NCBI GenBank assembly: GCA_012514035.1
Contig: JAAZBB010000038.1
Span: forward strand, 1-45,200
Source of the DNA: Lentisphaerota bacterium
GTDB taxonomy: Bacteria > Verrucomicrobiota > Kiritimatiellia > CAIQIC01 > Lenti-01
Direction of reading: 5' to 3'
DNA: 45,200 bases
Shown: one piece after another, positions 18,084 through 26,761 of the stretch
Layout of the letters: the number at the start of each line of letters is the position of its first letter
How positions within the stretch are numbered: position 1 is the stretch's first letter
Notes under the pieces: generated by a model
The model's database searches: none
Seen by the model: only the letters and a program-made list of their open reading frames with translations
Told to the model about the DNA's origin: nothing
Made by a program: the position numbers and the translations under genes

Positions 18084-18469
18084 CCGCCCCCCTTCCAGCC
18101 CCCCTGCCCGGCACGCCCGGCACCCTCCGGCGGACACGCGACCGCCTCGTGCTGCTTTCCCGCCTTCGCCGCGCCTCCTCCCCGCGCGAGCAGCGCCTCG
18201 GGCTACTCGGCGTCGCCGCCCTCGCCCCCGGCGAAGGCCTCTTCCTCCCCGGCGTGCGCATGATCCACACATTCTTTATGAAGATGGCCATTGATGTCGC
18301 CTTCCTGTCCCCCGACGGCACGGTCCGCGACCTGCATCCGCGCCTGCCCCCCTGGCGCATCGCCTTTTGCCGCCAGCCCGGACCCGCCAACACGCTGGAA
18401 ACCGCCGCCGGCGCCTTTCAATCCTGGAATCTACAGTTGGGAGATCAACTTGAAATCATCCAAGCCTGA
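18080..18469 (+). CDS. DUF192 family protein
   Basis: 129 residues matching the small DUF192 fold: the core MIHTFFMKMAIDVAFLSPDG and the closing LETAAGAFQSWNLQLGDQLEI are typical. Many family members carry an export signal; this one has none, so it is probably cytoplasmic, and the N-terminal 35 residues are Arg-rich. Function is not known for the family. It is translationally coupled to tadC and runs into the start of the next gene. Confidence 0.85.
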   Translation: MTAPLPAPLPGTPGTLRRTRDRLVLLSRLRRASSPREQRLGLLGVAALAPGEGLFLPGVRMIHTFFMKMAIDVAFLSPDGTVRDLHPRLPPWRIAFCRQPGPANTLETAAGAFQSWNLQLGDQLEIIQA

Positions 18470-19427
18470 ATCCGTCTGGCTCTCCATCCCCGCCCTTCTC
18501 CTGGCCGGCGCACTGCTCCTCGCCACGATCTCCTGCTCCCGCCAGACGGCTTCATCCTCGTCCGGCCCCGTCCTGTCCGACCCCGCCGCGGGCCTCACCG
18601 TCGCCCTGCCCCCCTCCGCCACTTCCTTCATGCGCCGGACCGCCTCCCAGGACCGCTTCGTCTCCCGCATCCCCTATGGCAACCACCGGACCCTCCTCTA
18701 TCTCCATGCCTATTTCATCCCCTTGATGATCGCCAACGATCCCCCCGTCGTCATGGCCAACATTATCGACTCCATTCTCCGTGACGAACTCGGCTCTTTC
18801 CTGACCCTCGATAGCGCCTTCACCAACCTCACCGATCAAACCCCCGTCTATCTGGTGTACGGCCGCGCCCGCGACCCCGACCAGGTCGCTGGCTTTGCCT
18901 TCCAGTGCAACAAAACGCACTTCGCCTTCCTCGGCTTGGCCGGGCCGGACATCGGCCCCGCCGACGCCTCCGCATTCTTCCAAGCCACCTCCGCCAACCT
19001 GCACGTGGCTGAAATCGCCCAAACCAGCTTCGTCGATGCCGCCCCCTACCAGCAGCACCTCCTTGACAAACCCGATCCGGCCCAGTCCCTCGACTACATC
19101 CGCAACTTCTTCGCCTCGCGCAACGCCAACCCCGCCTATTATCCCGTCGCCATCCAGTTCGCTTTTCTCCTTGCCCAGGACCTGCAACGCACCGACCCTG
19201 CGTCCCCCCTCCTCGACGAAGCCCTGGCCCTCCTCAACAACATGTTCACCATCCGCCTCGCCGACTACCTAAAAGCCCGCCGCGATTTTGAAGTCGCCCT
19301 CGGCCAGCGCAATGCGCCCGAAGCCATCGCCCAGGCCCAGTTTCTCGCCAAGCTGTCCTTCCCCTTCGATGCCGAAGCCGTATCCCTCGCCAAGCAACGC
19401 CTCCGCAAGGCCTATGCCCTGCAATAA
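18450..19427 (+). CDS. Lipoprotein of unknown function, helical
   Basis: 325 residues from the TTG at 18450, which has GGGAG 7 bases upstream and overlaps the DUF192 gene by 20 bases; the open frame further 5' is a shadow. The signal peptide (SIPALLLAGALLLATISC) ends at a lipobox-like Cys. The mature part is mostly helical (LDYIRNFFASRNANP, LADYLKARRDFEVALGQRNA), and the last 130 residues are TPR-like. It may serve as a TadD-type pilotin, which Tad loci usually include as a TPR lipoprotein, but the repeats are too weak for a firm call. Confidence 0.7.
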   Translation: MKSSKPESVWLSIPALLLAGALLLATISCSRQTASSSSGPVLSDPAAGLTVALPPSATSFMRRTASQDRFVSRIPYGNHRTLLYLHAYFIPLMIANDPPVVMANIIDSILRDELGSFLTLDSAFTNLTDQTPVYLVYGRARDPDQVAGFAFQCNKTHFAFLGLAGPDIGPADASAFFQATSANLHVAEIAQTSFVDAAPYQQHLLDKPDPAQSLDYIRNFFASRNANPAYYPVAIQFAFLLAQDLQRTDPASPLLDEALALLNNMFTIRLADYLKARRDFEVALGQRNAPEAIAQAQFLAKLSFPFDAEAVSLAKQRLRKAYALQ

Positions 19428-19448
19428 AACCGAACTGCGGCCCACCCC

Positions 19449-21053
19449 ATGAAAATCACCCGCCTCGACCCCCAGACCCGCGATTCCACCGCCGATTCCT
19501 GGACCCTCTCCCGCGCATGCCGCCGCCTGGTCATCGGCCGCGCTGCCCCCGCCGACATCCGGCTCGAATCCCCCGCCATCTCGCCCCAGCACGCCGAACT
19601 CTCCTGGCAGGGCGGCTTCGTTACCATCCGCGACCTTGCCTCCATCAACGGAATCGCCCTGCGCGGCTCCCGCATCCTCCGCGGCGTCCTCCAGGACCAA
19701 GACGTCTTCTCCGCCGGCGGCATTCCCTTCCGCGCCGACATCGAGCCCTCCGATCGCGCCGCCCGCCGCACCCGCCTCCTCACCGTCACCGGCATCGCCC
19801 TTGGCGCCGTCGCCCTCGCCATCCTCGTCCTCGGCTTCTTCCTCGACGCCAAAACCACCGCGCCTGAAGCCCCGCCCCAGGACCCCGTCCCCATCCTGCC
19901 CCCCGTCTCCGATCCGGCCTTCCAGAAAATGAGCGACCAGTACGCCCAGGCTTCGCTCCTCTTCGACGAAGCCCGGCGCCTCATCGCCGACGGCGCCAAC
20001 GACCTCAGCGCCGCCCGGCTCCTCGCCCAGGCCATCGCCCTCAACCCCAACCTCCCCCAGGCGGAACTCCTCCTCAATGGATTGCAGAAAAGCCACGGCA
20101 GCGGCATCCAAAAACAAATTGATGCCCTCGTCGCCGCCGGCCGTTTCCAGGAAGCCCTCGACAACCTGGAAAACCAAAAAGCTCTCCTCGGCGCCCCGGC
20201 TGCCATCCGGAAAACCCAAACCGTCATCTCCCAGAACATGAAGCTCCAGGCCGCCATGGAATTCCTCGAGCAAGGAGACCTCGACACCGCCGCAGAAATC
20301 CTCGACGCCCTCTCCGACGACCTCATTCCCCAAAAGAAATCTGCCCTCGACCGCCTCTCCAAATGCCGCGCCGCCTCCGCCTGGGCCGAAGAACTGGTGG
20401 ACCAGGCCGACCAGAACGACCTGCCCGCCGTCGAACGTCTCGCCCGGCAGGAACCCGCCCACTCCCCCTATCTTTCGGAAGACGCCCTTGACGAAGTCCG
20501 CAGCGCCCTCGCCCGCCTCCACGCCCTGGCCAATCTCCAGAAACTCGTCGATGCCGGCAACGCCTACATCCTCGTCCGCTACCTCCCCGAAGTCCCCGCC
20601 CTCGCCGACATGCTCAAGCCCCTCCGCAAAACCCTCGCCCCCCAGGCCGCGGAATTCCGCCAAACCGCCGAAACCCAGGCTGCCCAGACCGGCACGGCCC
20701 GGGCCCCTGCAGACCTGCCCGACGCCCTCGCTTCCTACAACGCCGCCAAGGCCTTCGCCGCCCTCTGCATCATCCAGGAAAATGACAACGACCTCCGCCA
20801 ATACCGCCGCCACGCCGGGCGATGGACCGCCTATCTCGCCGCCTCTGCCGCCCGCGCCAAGGACTACATCGACAAGGGCGCCCGCGAAGAAGCCCGCGCC
20901 ATTCTCACCCCCCTCCTCCCCCATCTCGACGACTACGATGCCGAAACCTATCCCGTCCGCAACCGCATGGCCCAGATCGTCCCCGTCCCCTTCTCCCCAG
21001 AAACCGCTCATCTCCTCGACAAACCCGCCGACACTTCTGCCCCGGCGGAGTAG
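19449..21053 (+). CDS. Membrane protein with cytoplasmic FHA domain and TPR-like periplasmic region
   Basis: 534 residues. The FHA domain (residues about 20-100) keeps the binding residues: LVIGRAAPADIRL (Arg), ISPQHAEL (Ser, His) and SINGIALRG (Asn-Gly). A membrane span follows at about 116-136 (VTGIALGAVALAILVLGFFL), then a Pro-rich linker and about 370 residues of helical, TPR-like repeats. FHA domains bind phosphothreonine in partner proteins; no Ser/Thr kinase is encoded in this window. The last gene of the tad operon, 21 bases after the lipoprotein. No clear SD. Confidence 0.8.
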   Translation: MKITRLDPQTRDSTADSWTLSRACRRLVIGRAAPADIRLESPAISPQHAELSWQGGFVTIRDLASINGIALRGSRILRGVLQDQDVFSAGGIPFRADIEPSDRAARRTRLLTVTGIALGAVALAILVLGFFLDAKTTAPEAPPQDPVPILPPVSDPAFQKMSDQYAQASLLFDEARRLIADGANDLSAARLLAQAIALNPNLPQAELLLNGLQKSHGSGIQKQIDALVAAGRFQEALDNLENQKALLGAPAAIRKTQTVISQNMKLQAAMEFLEQGDLDTAAEILDALSDDLIPQKKSALDRLSKCRAASAWAEELVDQADQNDLPAVERLARQEPAHSPYLSEDALDEVRSALARLHALANLQKLVDAGNAYILVRYLPEVPALADMLKPLRKTLAPQAAEFRQTAETQAAQTGTARAPADLPDALASYNAAKAFAALCIIQENDNDLRQYRRHAGRWTAYLAASAARAKDYIDKGAREEARAILTPLLPHLDDYDAETYPVRNRMAQIVPVPFSPETAHLLDKPADTSAPAE

Positions 21054-21374
21054 CTTTCCACATCTTGCTCCGTCCGGCCCCATCACTCCGCCGCCCGTAC
21101 CGCCTTTCCCTCCCCCGGATCGGCCAAAACCAACGTCAGATAGATCACATCCATCTATTCCTGTAGTTACTCGCAATTCCCCCTCTCTGGCGCCAGGGCA
21201 CACGACCGTCGGATTCCTTTCGCCCCCCTGCGCCGCTTGGCGGCCCTCTCAAGCGTGCTGAACTGGACAATCGGAAGGCTGCATAAGTCTCCCGGCCCAT
21301 GACTCCTTGTTTGCCGCTGATTTTCCGGACGAGGGATTGACGTCCCTTCGTCATTGGCGATAAGGTTGGGTTGG
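21054..21374. other. Non-coding gap between the tad operon and the STAS gene
   Basis: 321 bases without a supported gene. A short inverted repeat (ATAGAT-N7-ATCTAT) lies near 21140-21158. A possible promoter for the STAS gene is TTGACG (21337-21342), 16 bases, GATAAG (21359-21364), which would give a leader of only a few bases. No terminator is seen after the tad operon. Confidence 0.4.
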
Positions 21375-21728
21375 ATGCTGACGGTGCTGAAAATTCAGGT
21401 CGGACGCCGCAACGGGATCCGCATCATCCGGTTGACGGGACCCTTGGATTCCACAACGCACAAAGAGTTCAAGTCCTTGATGGATCCGCTAGTCGATACG
21501 CCCGGGATGCGGATCGTGCTGGATTGCGAGAATCTGACTTATGCGGGCAGCACGGAAATATTGCTGTTGGGCCAGTATCATCACCGCATGGCGCAAAACC
21601 AGGGGGGCCTGGGCATCGCAGCCCTGAACAACCGGATCACCCAAACCTTGGAACAGATCGGCTTGGGCCAGATGCTGCATCTGTATCCCACCATTGAGGC
21701 CGCCATCGCCGCAATGCCCTCATCGTGA
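21375..21728 (+). CDS. STAS-domain protein, anti-sigma factor antagonist type
   Basis: 117 residues from ATG 21375 (AAGG 9 bases upstream); a TTG at 21354 is a possible but weaker start. The fold of SpoIIAA-type antagonists is recognisable: IIRLTGPLDSTTHKEFKSLM, IVLDCENLTYAGSTEILLLG and the closing helix. In classical antagonists a Ser in the DSS motif is phosphorylated; here the region reads YAGSTEI, with Ser and Thr present but without the Asp. No anti-sigma kinase or sigma factor is adjacent, so the partner is elsewhere. It converges on dtd. Confidence 0.85.
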   Translation: MLTVLKIQVGRRNGIRIIRLTGPLDSTTHKEFKSLMDPLVDTPGMRIVLDCENLTYAGSTEILLLGQYHHRMAQNQGGLGIAALNNRITQTLEQIGLGQMLHLYPTIEAAIAAMPSS

Positions 21729-21750
21729 GCGGCCCCTGCCCGCCCTGCGC

Positions 21751-22203
21751 TTATTTGTCCGCTTCAGTGTCGAGCAGCAGGGTTACGGGACCGTCATTAA
21801 CCAGTTCCACCTGCATCAGGGTGCGAAAGACGCCGGTTGCCACTTCAAACCCCAGTTGGCGCAGATGCGACACGAATGTTTCGTACAACGGTTCCGCCTG
21901 TTCCGGTGGCGCCGCATCGAGATAGCTGGGGCGGTTCCCCTTCCGAGTGCTGCCGAACAGGGTGAACTGGCTGACCACCACGAATTGGCCGCCCGGAACC
22001 TCGGAAAGCGGCAGGTTCATCCGGCCCTCGGCATCGTCAAACACGCGCAGTTTGGCGGCCTTTTCCGCCAACTGCACCGCATCGGCCTCCGTATCCCGGC
22101 GACCGATTCCCAGCAAAATGACCGCGCCCGGGCCGATGCGTCCCGTCACGCGCCCCGCGCTGCGGACCTCGGCACTCGCCACCCGCTGGAACACCGCCCG
22201 CAT
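21751..22203 (-). CDS. dtd: D-aminoacyl-tRNA deacylase
   Basis: 150 residues from the ATG at 22203 (MRAVFQRV), the usual start and length; an open frame 21 codons longer has no support. It removes D-amino acids from mischarged tRNAs and is a cytoplasmic homodimer. Signature motifs are SQFTLFGSTRKGNRPS and the C-terminal NDGPVTLLLD (the cross-subunit Gly-Pro motif). Last gene of the pheS-pheT cluster, 7 bases after the preceding stop. Confidence 0.95.
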   Translation of the reverse strand: MRAVFQRVASAEVRSAGRVTGRIGPGAVILLGIGRRDTEADAVQLAEKAAKLRVFDDAEGRMNLPLSEVPGGQFVVVSQFTLFGSTRKGNRPSYLDAAPPEQAEPLYETFVSHLRQLGFEVATGVFRTLMQVELVNDGPVTLLLDTEADK

Positions 22204-22210
22204 GCCGGGG

Positions 22211-22915
22211 TCAATCGCCGCCGCCCACCAGCAGTTCGATGGCGCCGTCACGGACTTCGGCGGCATTCAGGTTCCGGATAATCCGCGCCTCGCTCGTCAA
22301 CTGCCGGAACAGGCCGATCTGCGTCCGCGCGTAGAGTCGCCCCGCCAGGCCCGGCAACGGCAGATGTCCGGCCCGGGCGCCGGTCACGACCAGTCCGCCT
22401 TCTTCCGGCCGAGTCATGAAATGCCCGGTGAACGTCAGGGGCCCGCGCCCGATGGCCACGAATACCTCCGCCTGGCCGGCGGTCAGATGCGCACCGATAT
22501 CTTTCAAGTACCCCGCGAATCCGGTCGCTTCCGGCTGGGCCGCGAGGAGCTCCTGCAAGTGGGTATTGATTTCCACTTCCGCCATGATCTCCGAGGCGGG
22601 CAAACCGCGGTTGAGGGCGTCGATGAGTCGCGCGCATTTGCCCCGGTAGTTCCGGGCATCGCCGGCATCGCCCGTGCGGCGGGCCATTTGTCCCGGCCAC
22701 AGAATCAGCGCGATCACCAGGGCCAGGATCGCGGCCAGCCCCAGTTTGCCGGCGACGGCTCCCGAAGAACGTCTGGGTTTTTGGGCCATATTCATCATGC
22801 GGTGTTCGGCCGCTTCAAAATCGAGCCGGGCCCCGCACTTCTTGCAGTGCACGCCCGGCAACCGATTCATCTCGCCGCATTTGGCGCAGCGAATCATCAA
22901 ACCCGTGTCTTCCAT
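22211..22915 (-). CDS. Zinc-ribbon membrane protein of unknown function
   Basis: 234 residues. The N-terminus holds two CxxC knuckles (CAKCGEMN and CKKCGARL) forming a zinc ribbon on the cytoplasmic side, then a membrane span (LGLAAILALVIALILW, about residues 58-74) and an extracytoplasmic alpha/beta domain of about 150 residues without a familiar motif. It lies between the fmdB-like gene and dtd in the same orientation, and is probably co-transcribed. Confidence 0.75.
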   Translation of the reverse strand: MEDTGLMIRCAKCGEMNRLPGVHCKKCGARLDFEAAEHRMMNMAQKPRRSSGAVAGKLGLAAILALVIALILWPGQMARRTGDAGDARNYRGKCARLIDALNRGLPASEIMAEVEINTHLQELLAAQPEATGFAGYLKDIGAHLTAGQAEVFVAIGRGPLTFTGHFMTRPEEGGLVVTGARAGHLPLPGLAGRLYARTQIGLFRQLTSEARIIRNLNAAEVRDGAIELLVGGGD

Positions 22916-22927
22916 GGCTGCTCCCTA

Positions 22928-23182
22928 TTATTCCGCTGGGCCGGTCCGGCCGGAATCCGCCGGCTTGCCCCGACTCTTGTCCGGCGCGGTGGGCGCCGAG
23001 TTTTTTTTGTAATCGGTATGATAAAAGCCGGATCCCTTGAAGATGATTCCGGACCCGCCGGACAACAGCCGTGCAACCCGGCCCTTGCACTTCGGACAGG
23101 CTTTCACGGGTTCCGCCGTCATGGGCTGGAATCTCTCGAAGCGATGGCCGCACTGGCGGCATTCGTAGTCATAGGTCGGCAT
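22928..23182 (-). CDS. FmdB-family zinc-ribbon protein
   Basis: 84 residues. MPTYDYECRQCGHRFERFQ followed by CPKCKG gives the four-Cys zinc ribbon of the FmdB/CxxC_CxxC_SSSS family. GSGIIFKGSGFYHTDYK is also typical. The C-terminal 20 residues are basic and low in complexity. Function is unknown; relatives are called putative regulators. A good SD (GGGAGGG) precedes the start. It lies 5 bases after pheT. Confidence 0.93.
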   Translation of the reverse strand: MPTYDYECRQCGHRFERFQPMTAEPVKACPKCKGRVARLLSGGSGIIFKGSGFYHTDYKKNSAPTAPDKSRGKPADSGRTGPAE

Positions 23183-23187
23183 GATTT

Positions 23188-25596
23188 CTATCCCTCCCGG
23201 ATCTCGGCGGGCAATTGCGCTTTGAGTGCCGCGTTCACCAGCTGCTGGAATCCATTGGCCTGTTCATCAGTCAGGGTTCCCCGCGGGGAGCGATAGGTGA
23301 ACGCATACGCCATGCTCTTGCGGCCCGGGCCCAGGTTCTTGCCCTGATAGATGTCAAATAACTCGATCTTCTCCAATTCCGGCGGGGCGGCCGCGCGCGC
23401 GACCTCCAGGACCCGTTCGTGCCGCACGTCCAGCCCCATGATCAGCGCGGCATCGCGCCGGATGCTCGGATAACTCGGCAGAGGGGTCAGCCCGTGAATT
23501 GTAGCAATATCCTTCACCAGCGGCTTCGCTCCCGCTTCCAGCAGGCCCACCGGCTCGTGGATGCGCCATTCTTTCGCGATCTCCGCCTTCAGCAGACCCA
23601 GCCAGCCGACGGCCGCGCCATCCACGACAATTTCCATGCCGCGGCCAGGCGCGCTCCACGGCCGGTCCGCCGGACGCAACTTGACCGCGCGCAGGTTCAA
23701 CGCGGCCGCCGCCTGCTCCCACAAGCCCTTGATCCACAGAAACATCTCCTGTTCATCCACGGCGCGGAACCGGTCCAGGCCCGTGCGGCCCACCGGCCCG
23801 AACAGCCCGATCGCCACATGGTCTTCTTCGCTCGGCCGTCCATCCGGCCCAAGGCGGAAGATGCGTCCCGTCTCGAAAAACGCCGCCTCGGACACCTGCC
23901 GCGACACATTCAGCCCAATGGTCTCGGCCATCTGCGGCAGCAGGGCGTCGCGCATGACCGTGTGTTCCGCCGTCAGCGGATTCGCCAGCCTCACGCGGGC
24001 CGGCGCGCCGTCCTTGTCAAAAAGGTCCAGTAGCCGGTCGGCCAGAAAGCTGTAGTTCATGATCTGCTGGAGGCCAAGACCGGCGAGCACGGCGCGCAGA
24101 CGCGCCTGCGCCTGCGCCGGCTTGTCGTCCGCGCCCGGCACGATCGTCGCCATGGGCCGGACCGGCGGCAGTTTTTTCAGCCCGTAGATGCGCGCATATT
24201 CCTCGATCAAGTCGGCCTCGCGCGTCAAATCCCCGCGGAACGACGGCACCTCCACCTCGATGGCTTCCGGCGAATGCCGCCGCACTTTCAGCTCCAGCGA
24301 TTCAAACAGCGAAGCAATGTCCTCCGGCGTGGCGGAAAGGCCCAGCAGGGCCTCCAGCCGCGCGGGACGGCACACGACGGTCTGGGGCTTGCGCGGCTCC
24401 GACCGCACGTCCACCACCCCCTTCAGCACCTTCGCCCCCGCCAGCTCGCATATCAGCTTGGCCGCACGACGGCTGCCGAACTCTGCCAGTTCGGAATCCA
24501 CTCCCCGGGAGAAGCGATAGGAGGCATCCGACAGCATGCCCAGTTTCTTGCTCGTCGCGCGGACGGACGCCGGGCGGAAATTGGCGCTCTCCAGCAGCAC
24601 GTCGGTCGTGCTCTCGTTGATTCCGCTGTGCTCGCCGCCCATCACGCCCGCTATCGCCAGCGGCTTCTGCGCGTCGGCAATCACCAGCATCTGCGGCTCC
24701 AGCGCGCGTTCCACGCCGTCGAGGGTCAGGATCTTCTCGCCAGGCTTCGGATGCCGCACTACGATGCGCCCCTCCGCCAGCAGCTTCTGGTCGAAGGCGT
24801 GCAGCGGCTGCCCGCACTCCAGCATCACGTAGTTCGTGATATCCACGATGTTGTTGATCGCCCGGATGCCCGCGGCCTCGAGCCGGCGCTTCATCCAGTC
24901 GGGGCTCGACCCCACCTTCACGTCCTGCAGGATCCGCGCCGTGTAGCGCGGACAGTCCGTCAAATCCTCGACGACCACGCTCGTGGCCTTCTCCACCGCC
25001 GGGGGGGATTCCGCCAGCGTGGTGTCCGGCACCTTGACCTTGGTTCCATAGAGGGCCGCCACTTCGCGCGCAAGGCCCAGCAGGCTCAGGCAGTCCGGCC
25101 GGTTCGGGGTGATTTCCACCTCGATGACCGTCTCCGGCGGCCCCAGTACCTCCGCCAGCGGCGTGCCCGGCGCCCACGCAGCATCCAGCACCATCAAGCC
25201 CTCATGGTGGTCCGAAATCCCGAGTTCATCCTCGGCGCAGAGCATGCCCTCGCTGAACACCCCGCGCACCTTGCGCTTCTCGATCGTGATCCCGCACGGC
25301 AGCGCCACCCCCAGCGGCGCAAAGGGATACTTTCCGCCCACCGCCACGTTGGGGGCCCCGCACACCACGGTCATTTCGGCCGGTCCGCCGAAGTTCACCC
25401 GGCACAACGTCAATTTATCAGCGTTCGGGTGTTTCTCGATGCCCAGCACCTCGCCGACCACCACGCCCGGCACGCCCCCGCCCAGGCGCTCAATGCCCTC
25501 GACCTCCACGCCCGAGAACGTCAGCTTGTCCGCCAACCCCTCGACCGTGTCCTCGAAGTCCACGTACTCCTTCAACCAGCTAAGCGGTATCTTCAT
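23188..25596 (-). CDS. pheT: Phenylalanyl-tRNA synthetase beta subunit
   Basis: 802 residues, full length. Forms the alpha2-beta2 enzyme with PheS. Domains in order: tRNA-binding EMAP-like domain (about residues 40-150, with HPNADKLTLCRVNFG), B3/4 editing domain (about 210-385, GQPLHAFD and MGGEHSGI), B5 domain (about 400-475), the catalytic-like core, and a C-terminal FDX-ACB anticodon-binding domain (about 710-802, PSYPSIRRDAALIMG and SPRGTLTDEQANGF). The start at 25596 is preceded by AGGAAAAGAAG. pheS lies 128 bases upstream, with a hairpin repeat in the gap. Confidence 0.97.
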   Translation of the reverse strand: MKIPLSWLKEYVDFEDTVEGLADKLTFSGVEVEGIERLGGGVPGVVVGEVLGIEKHPNADKLTLCRVNFGGPAEMTVVCGAPNVAVGGKYPFAPLGVALPCGITIEKRKVRGVFSEGMLCAEDELGISDHHEGLMVLDAAWAPGTPLAEVLGPPETVIEVEITPNRPDCLSLLGLAREVAALYGTKVKVPDTTLAESPPAVEKATSVVVEDLTDCPRYTARILQDVKVGSSPDWMKRRLEAAGIRAINNIVDITNYVMLECGQPLHAFDQKLLAEGRIVVRHPKPGEKILTLDGVERALEPQMLVIADAQKPLAIAGVMGGEHSGINESTTDVLLESANFRPASVRATSKKLGMLSDASYRFSRGVDSELAEFGSRRAAKLICELAGAKVLKGVVDVRSEPRKPQTVVCRPARLEALLGLSATPEDIASLFESLELKVRRHSPEAIEVEVPSFRGDLTREADLIEEYARIYGLKKLPPVRPMATIVPGADDKPAQAQARLRAVLAGLGLQQIMNYSFLADRLLDLFDKDGAPARVRLANPLTAEHTVMRDALLPQMAETIGLNVSRQVSEAAFFETGRIFRLGPDGRPSEEDHVAIGLFGPVGRTGLDRFRAVDEQEMFLWIKGLWEQAAAALNLRAVKLRPADRPWSAPGRGMEIVVDGAAVGWLGLLKAEIAKEWRIHEPVGLLEAGAKPLVKDIATIHGLTPLPSYPSIRRDAALIMGLDVRHERVLEVARAAAPPELEKIELFDIYQGKNLGPGRKSMAYAFTYRSPRGTLTDEQANGFQQLVNAALKAQLPAEIREG

Positions 25597-25614
25597 CTTC
25601 TTTTCCTAACCAAA

Positions 25615-25712
25615 ACCTCTAAACGCAAAAGGCGCAAACGACGCAAAAGTCACGCAAGTGCCGATCCGGATCCTGTCTGGATAGCGTCTTTTGCGACTCT
25701 TGCGTTGAGAAA
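25615..25712. repeat. Inverted-repeat element between pheS and pheT (CGCAAAAG type)
   Basis: The left part repeats the unit CGCAAA at roughly 10-base intervals (AAACGCAAAAGGCGCAAACG, then ACGCAAAAGTCACGCAAG). The right part (GCGTCTTTTGCGACTCTTGC at 25684-25703) is its imperfect reverse complement. The two arms can fold into a long hairpin whose loop carries CCGATCCGGATC. I recall CGCAAAG-type elements as common intergenic repeats in environmental genomes, but have not verified this. Placed inside an operon, it could reduce or stabilise pheT mRNA. Confidence 0.75.
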
Positions 25713-25724
25713 TGTCTTCATGAT

Positions 25725-26741
25725 CTAGAACTGCGCCAAATAGCGGACATCGTTTTCGTACAGCCGCCGGATATCGTCGATGCCGAATAAAATCATGGCC
25801 AGGCGTTCGATGCCCATGCCGAAGGCGTAGCCCGTCACATTCTCCGGGTCGTAGCCGGCCATCTGGAAGACGTTCGGATCCACCATGCCCGCGCCCATGA
25901 TCTCGATCCAGCCGCTTTGCTTGCACACGCGGCAGCCCGTTCCGCCGCACATGTGGCACGAGAAATCCACTTCCACGCTCGGCTCCGTAAACGGGAAGAA
26001 ATGCGCGCGAAACCGCGATTTCACGGCGGGGCCCATGAGTTCGCGGGCAAAGTGGTCAATGTCGCTCTTCAAATCTGCCAGACTGACCTTTGCATCCACG
26101 TAGAGCCCTTCGATCTGGTGGAAGTTCGCGCTGTGGGTCGCGTCCGTCGTGTCGCGCCGGTAGCACCGCCCCGGGCACACAATGCGCACCGGCGGCTGGC
26201 GCTGTTCCATGTAGCGCGCCTGGACGGCACTGGTCTGCGTCCGCAACAACAGCCCGCCCGGCAGATAGAAGGTGTCGCCCAGGTCGCGCGATACATGGTC
26301 CGGGGGCGTGTTGAGGGCGTCGAAATTATAGTATTCCGTCTCGATGTCGGGGCCATCCGCCACCACGAATCCCATCCGGCGAAAGATCGCGCTGGTCCGG
26401 TCGATCAGTTGCGTGATCGGATGCAGGCGTCCCTGCCGCGGCCAGCGGCCCGGCAGGGAATAGTCGAACCCCGCCTCCAACGCAGGGCGCGTCCCCGCTT
26501 CCAACGCCGCCTTGCGCTCCTTCACGGCTGCCGTCACGTCCGTCTTGAATCGGTTCAGGGCCAGCCCCAGCGCCGGTTTGTCCGCGGCGGGCACGTCCTT
26601 GAGGCCCTGCATCAGCGCCGGCAGCAGCCCGTTGCGGCCCAGGTACTTCACCCGCAACCCCTCGAGCGCGGTCCCGTCCGCCGCCCCCGCCAGCTCGGAG
26701 AGCGCCTGCGCCGTCAATCCTTCAACTTCCTTGATATCCAT
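25725..26741 (-). CDS. pheS: Phenylalanyl-tRNA synthetase alpha subunit
   Basis: 338 residues from ATG 26741 (MDIKEVEG), which follows GAGGAGC by about 4 bases; a longer open frame runs back through the palindrome array and is not credible. PheS is the catalytic class II subunit that charges tRNA-Phe. An N-terminal coiled-coil tRNA-binding arm is followed by the catalytic core with motif 2 (RTQTSAVQARYMEQ, VCPGRCYRRDTTDATH) and motif 3 (GYAFGMGIERLAMILFGI). HPITQLIDRTSAIFRRMGF is typical. First gene of the pheS-pheT cluster unless transcription enters from the ATP-grasp gene. Confidence 0.96.
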   Translation of the reverse strand: MDIKEVEGLTAQALSELAGAADGTALEGLRVKYLGRNGLLPALMQGLKDVPAADKPALGLALNRFKTDVTAAVKERKAALEAGTRPALEAGFDYSLPGRWPRQGRLHPITQLIDRTSAIFRRMGFVVADGPDIETEYYNFDALNTPPDHVSRDLGDTFYLPGGLLLRTQTSAVQARYMEQRQPPVRIVCPGRCYRRDTTDATHSANFHQIEGLYVDAKVSLADLKSDIDHFARELMGPAVKSRFRAHFFPFTEPSVEVDFSCHMCGGTGCRVCKQSGWIEIMGAGMVDPNVFQMAGYDPENVTGYAFGMGIERLAMILFGIDDIRRLYENDVRYLAQF

Positions 26742-26761
26742 AAAGCTCCTCGCACTCCGAG

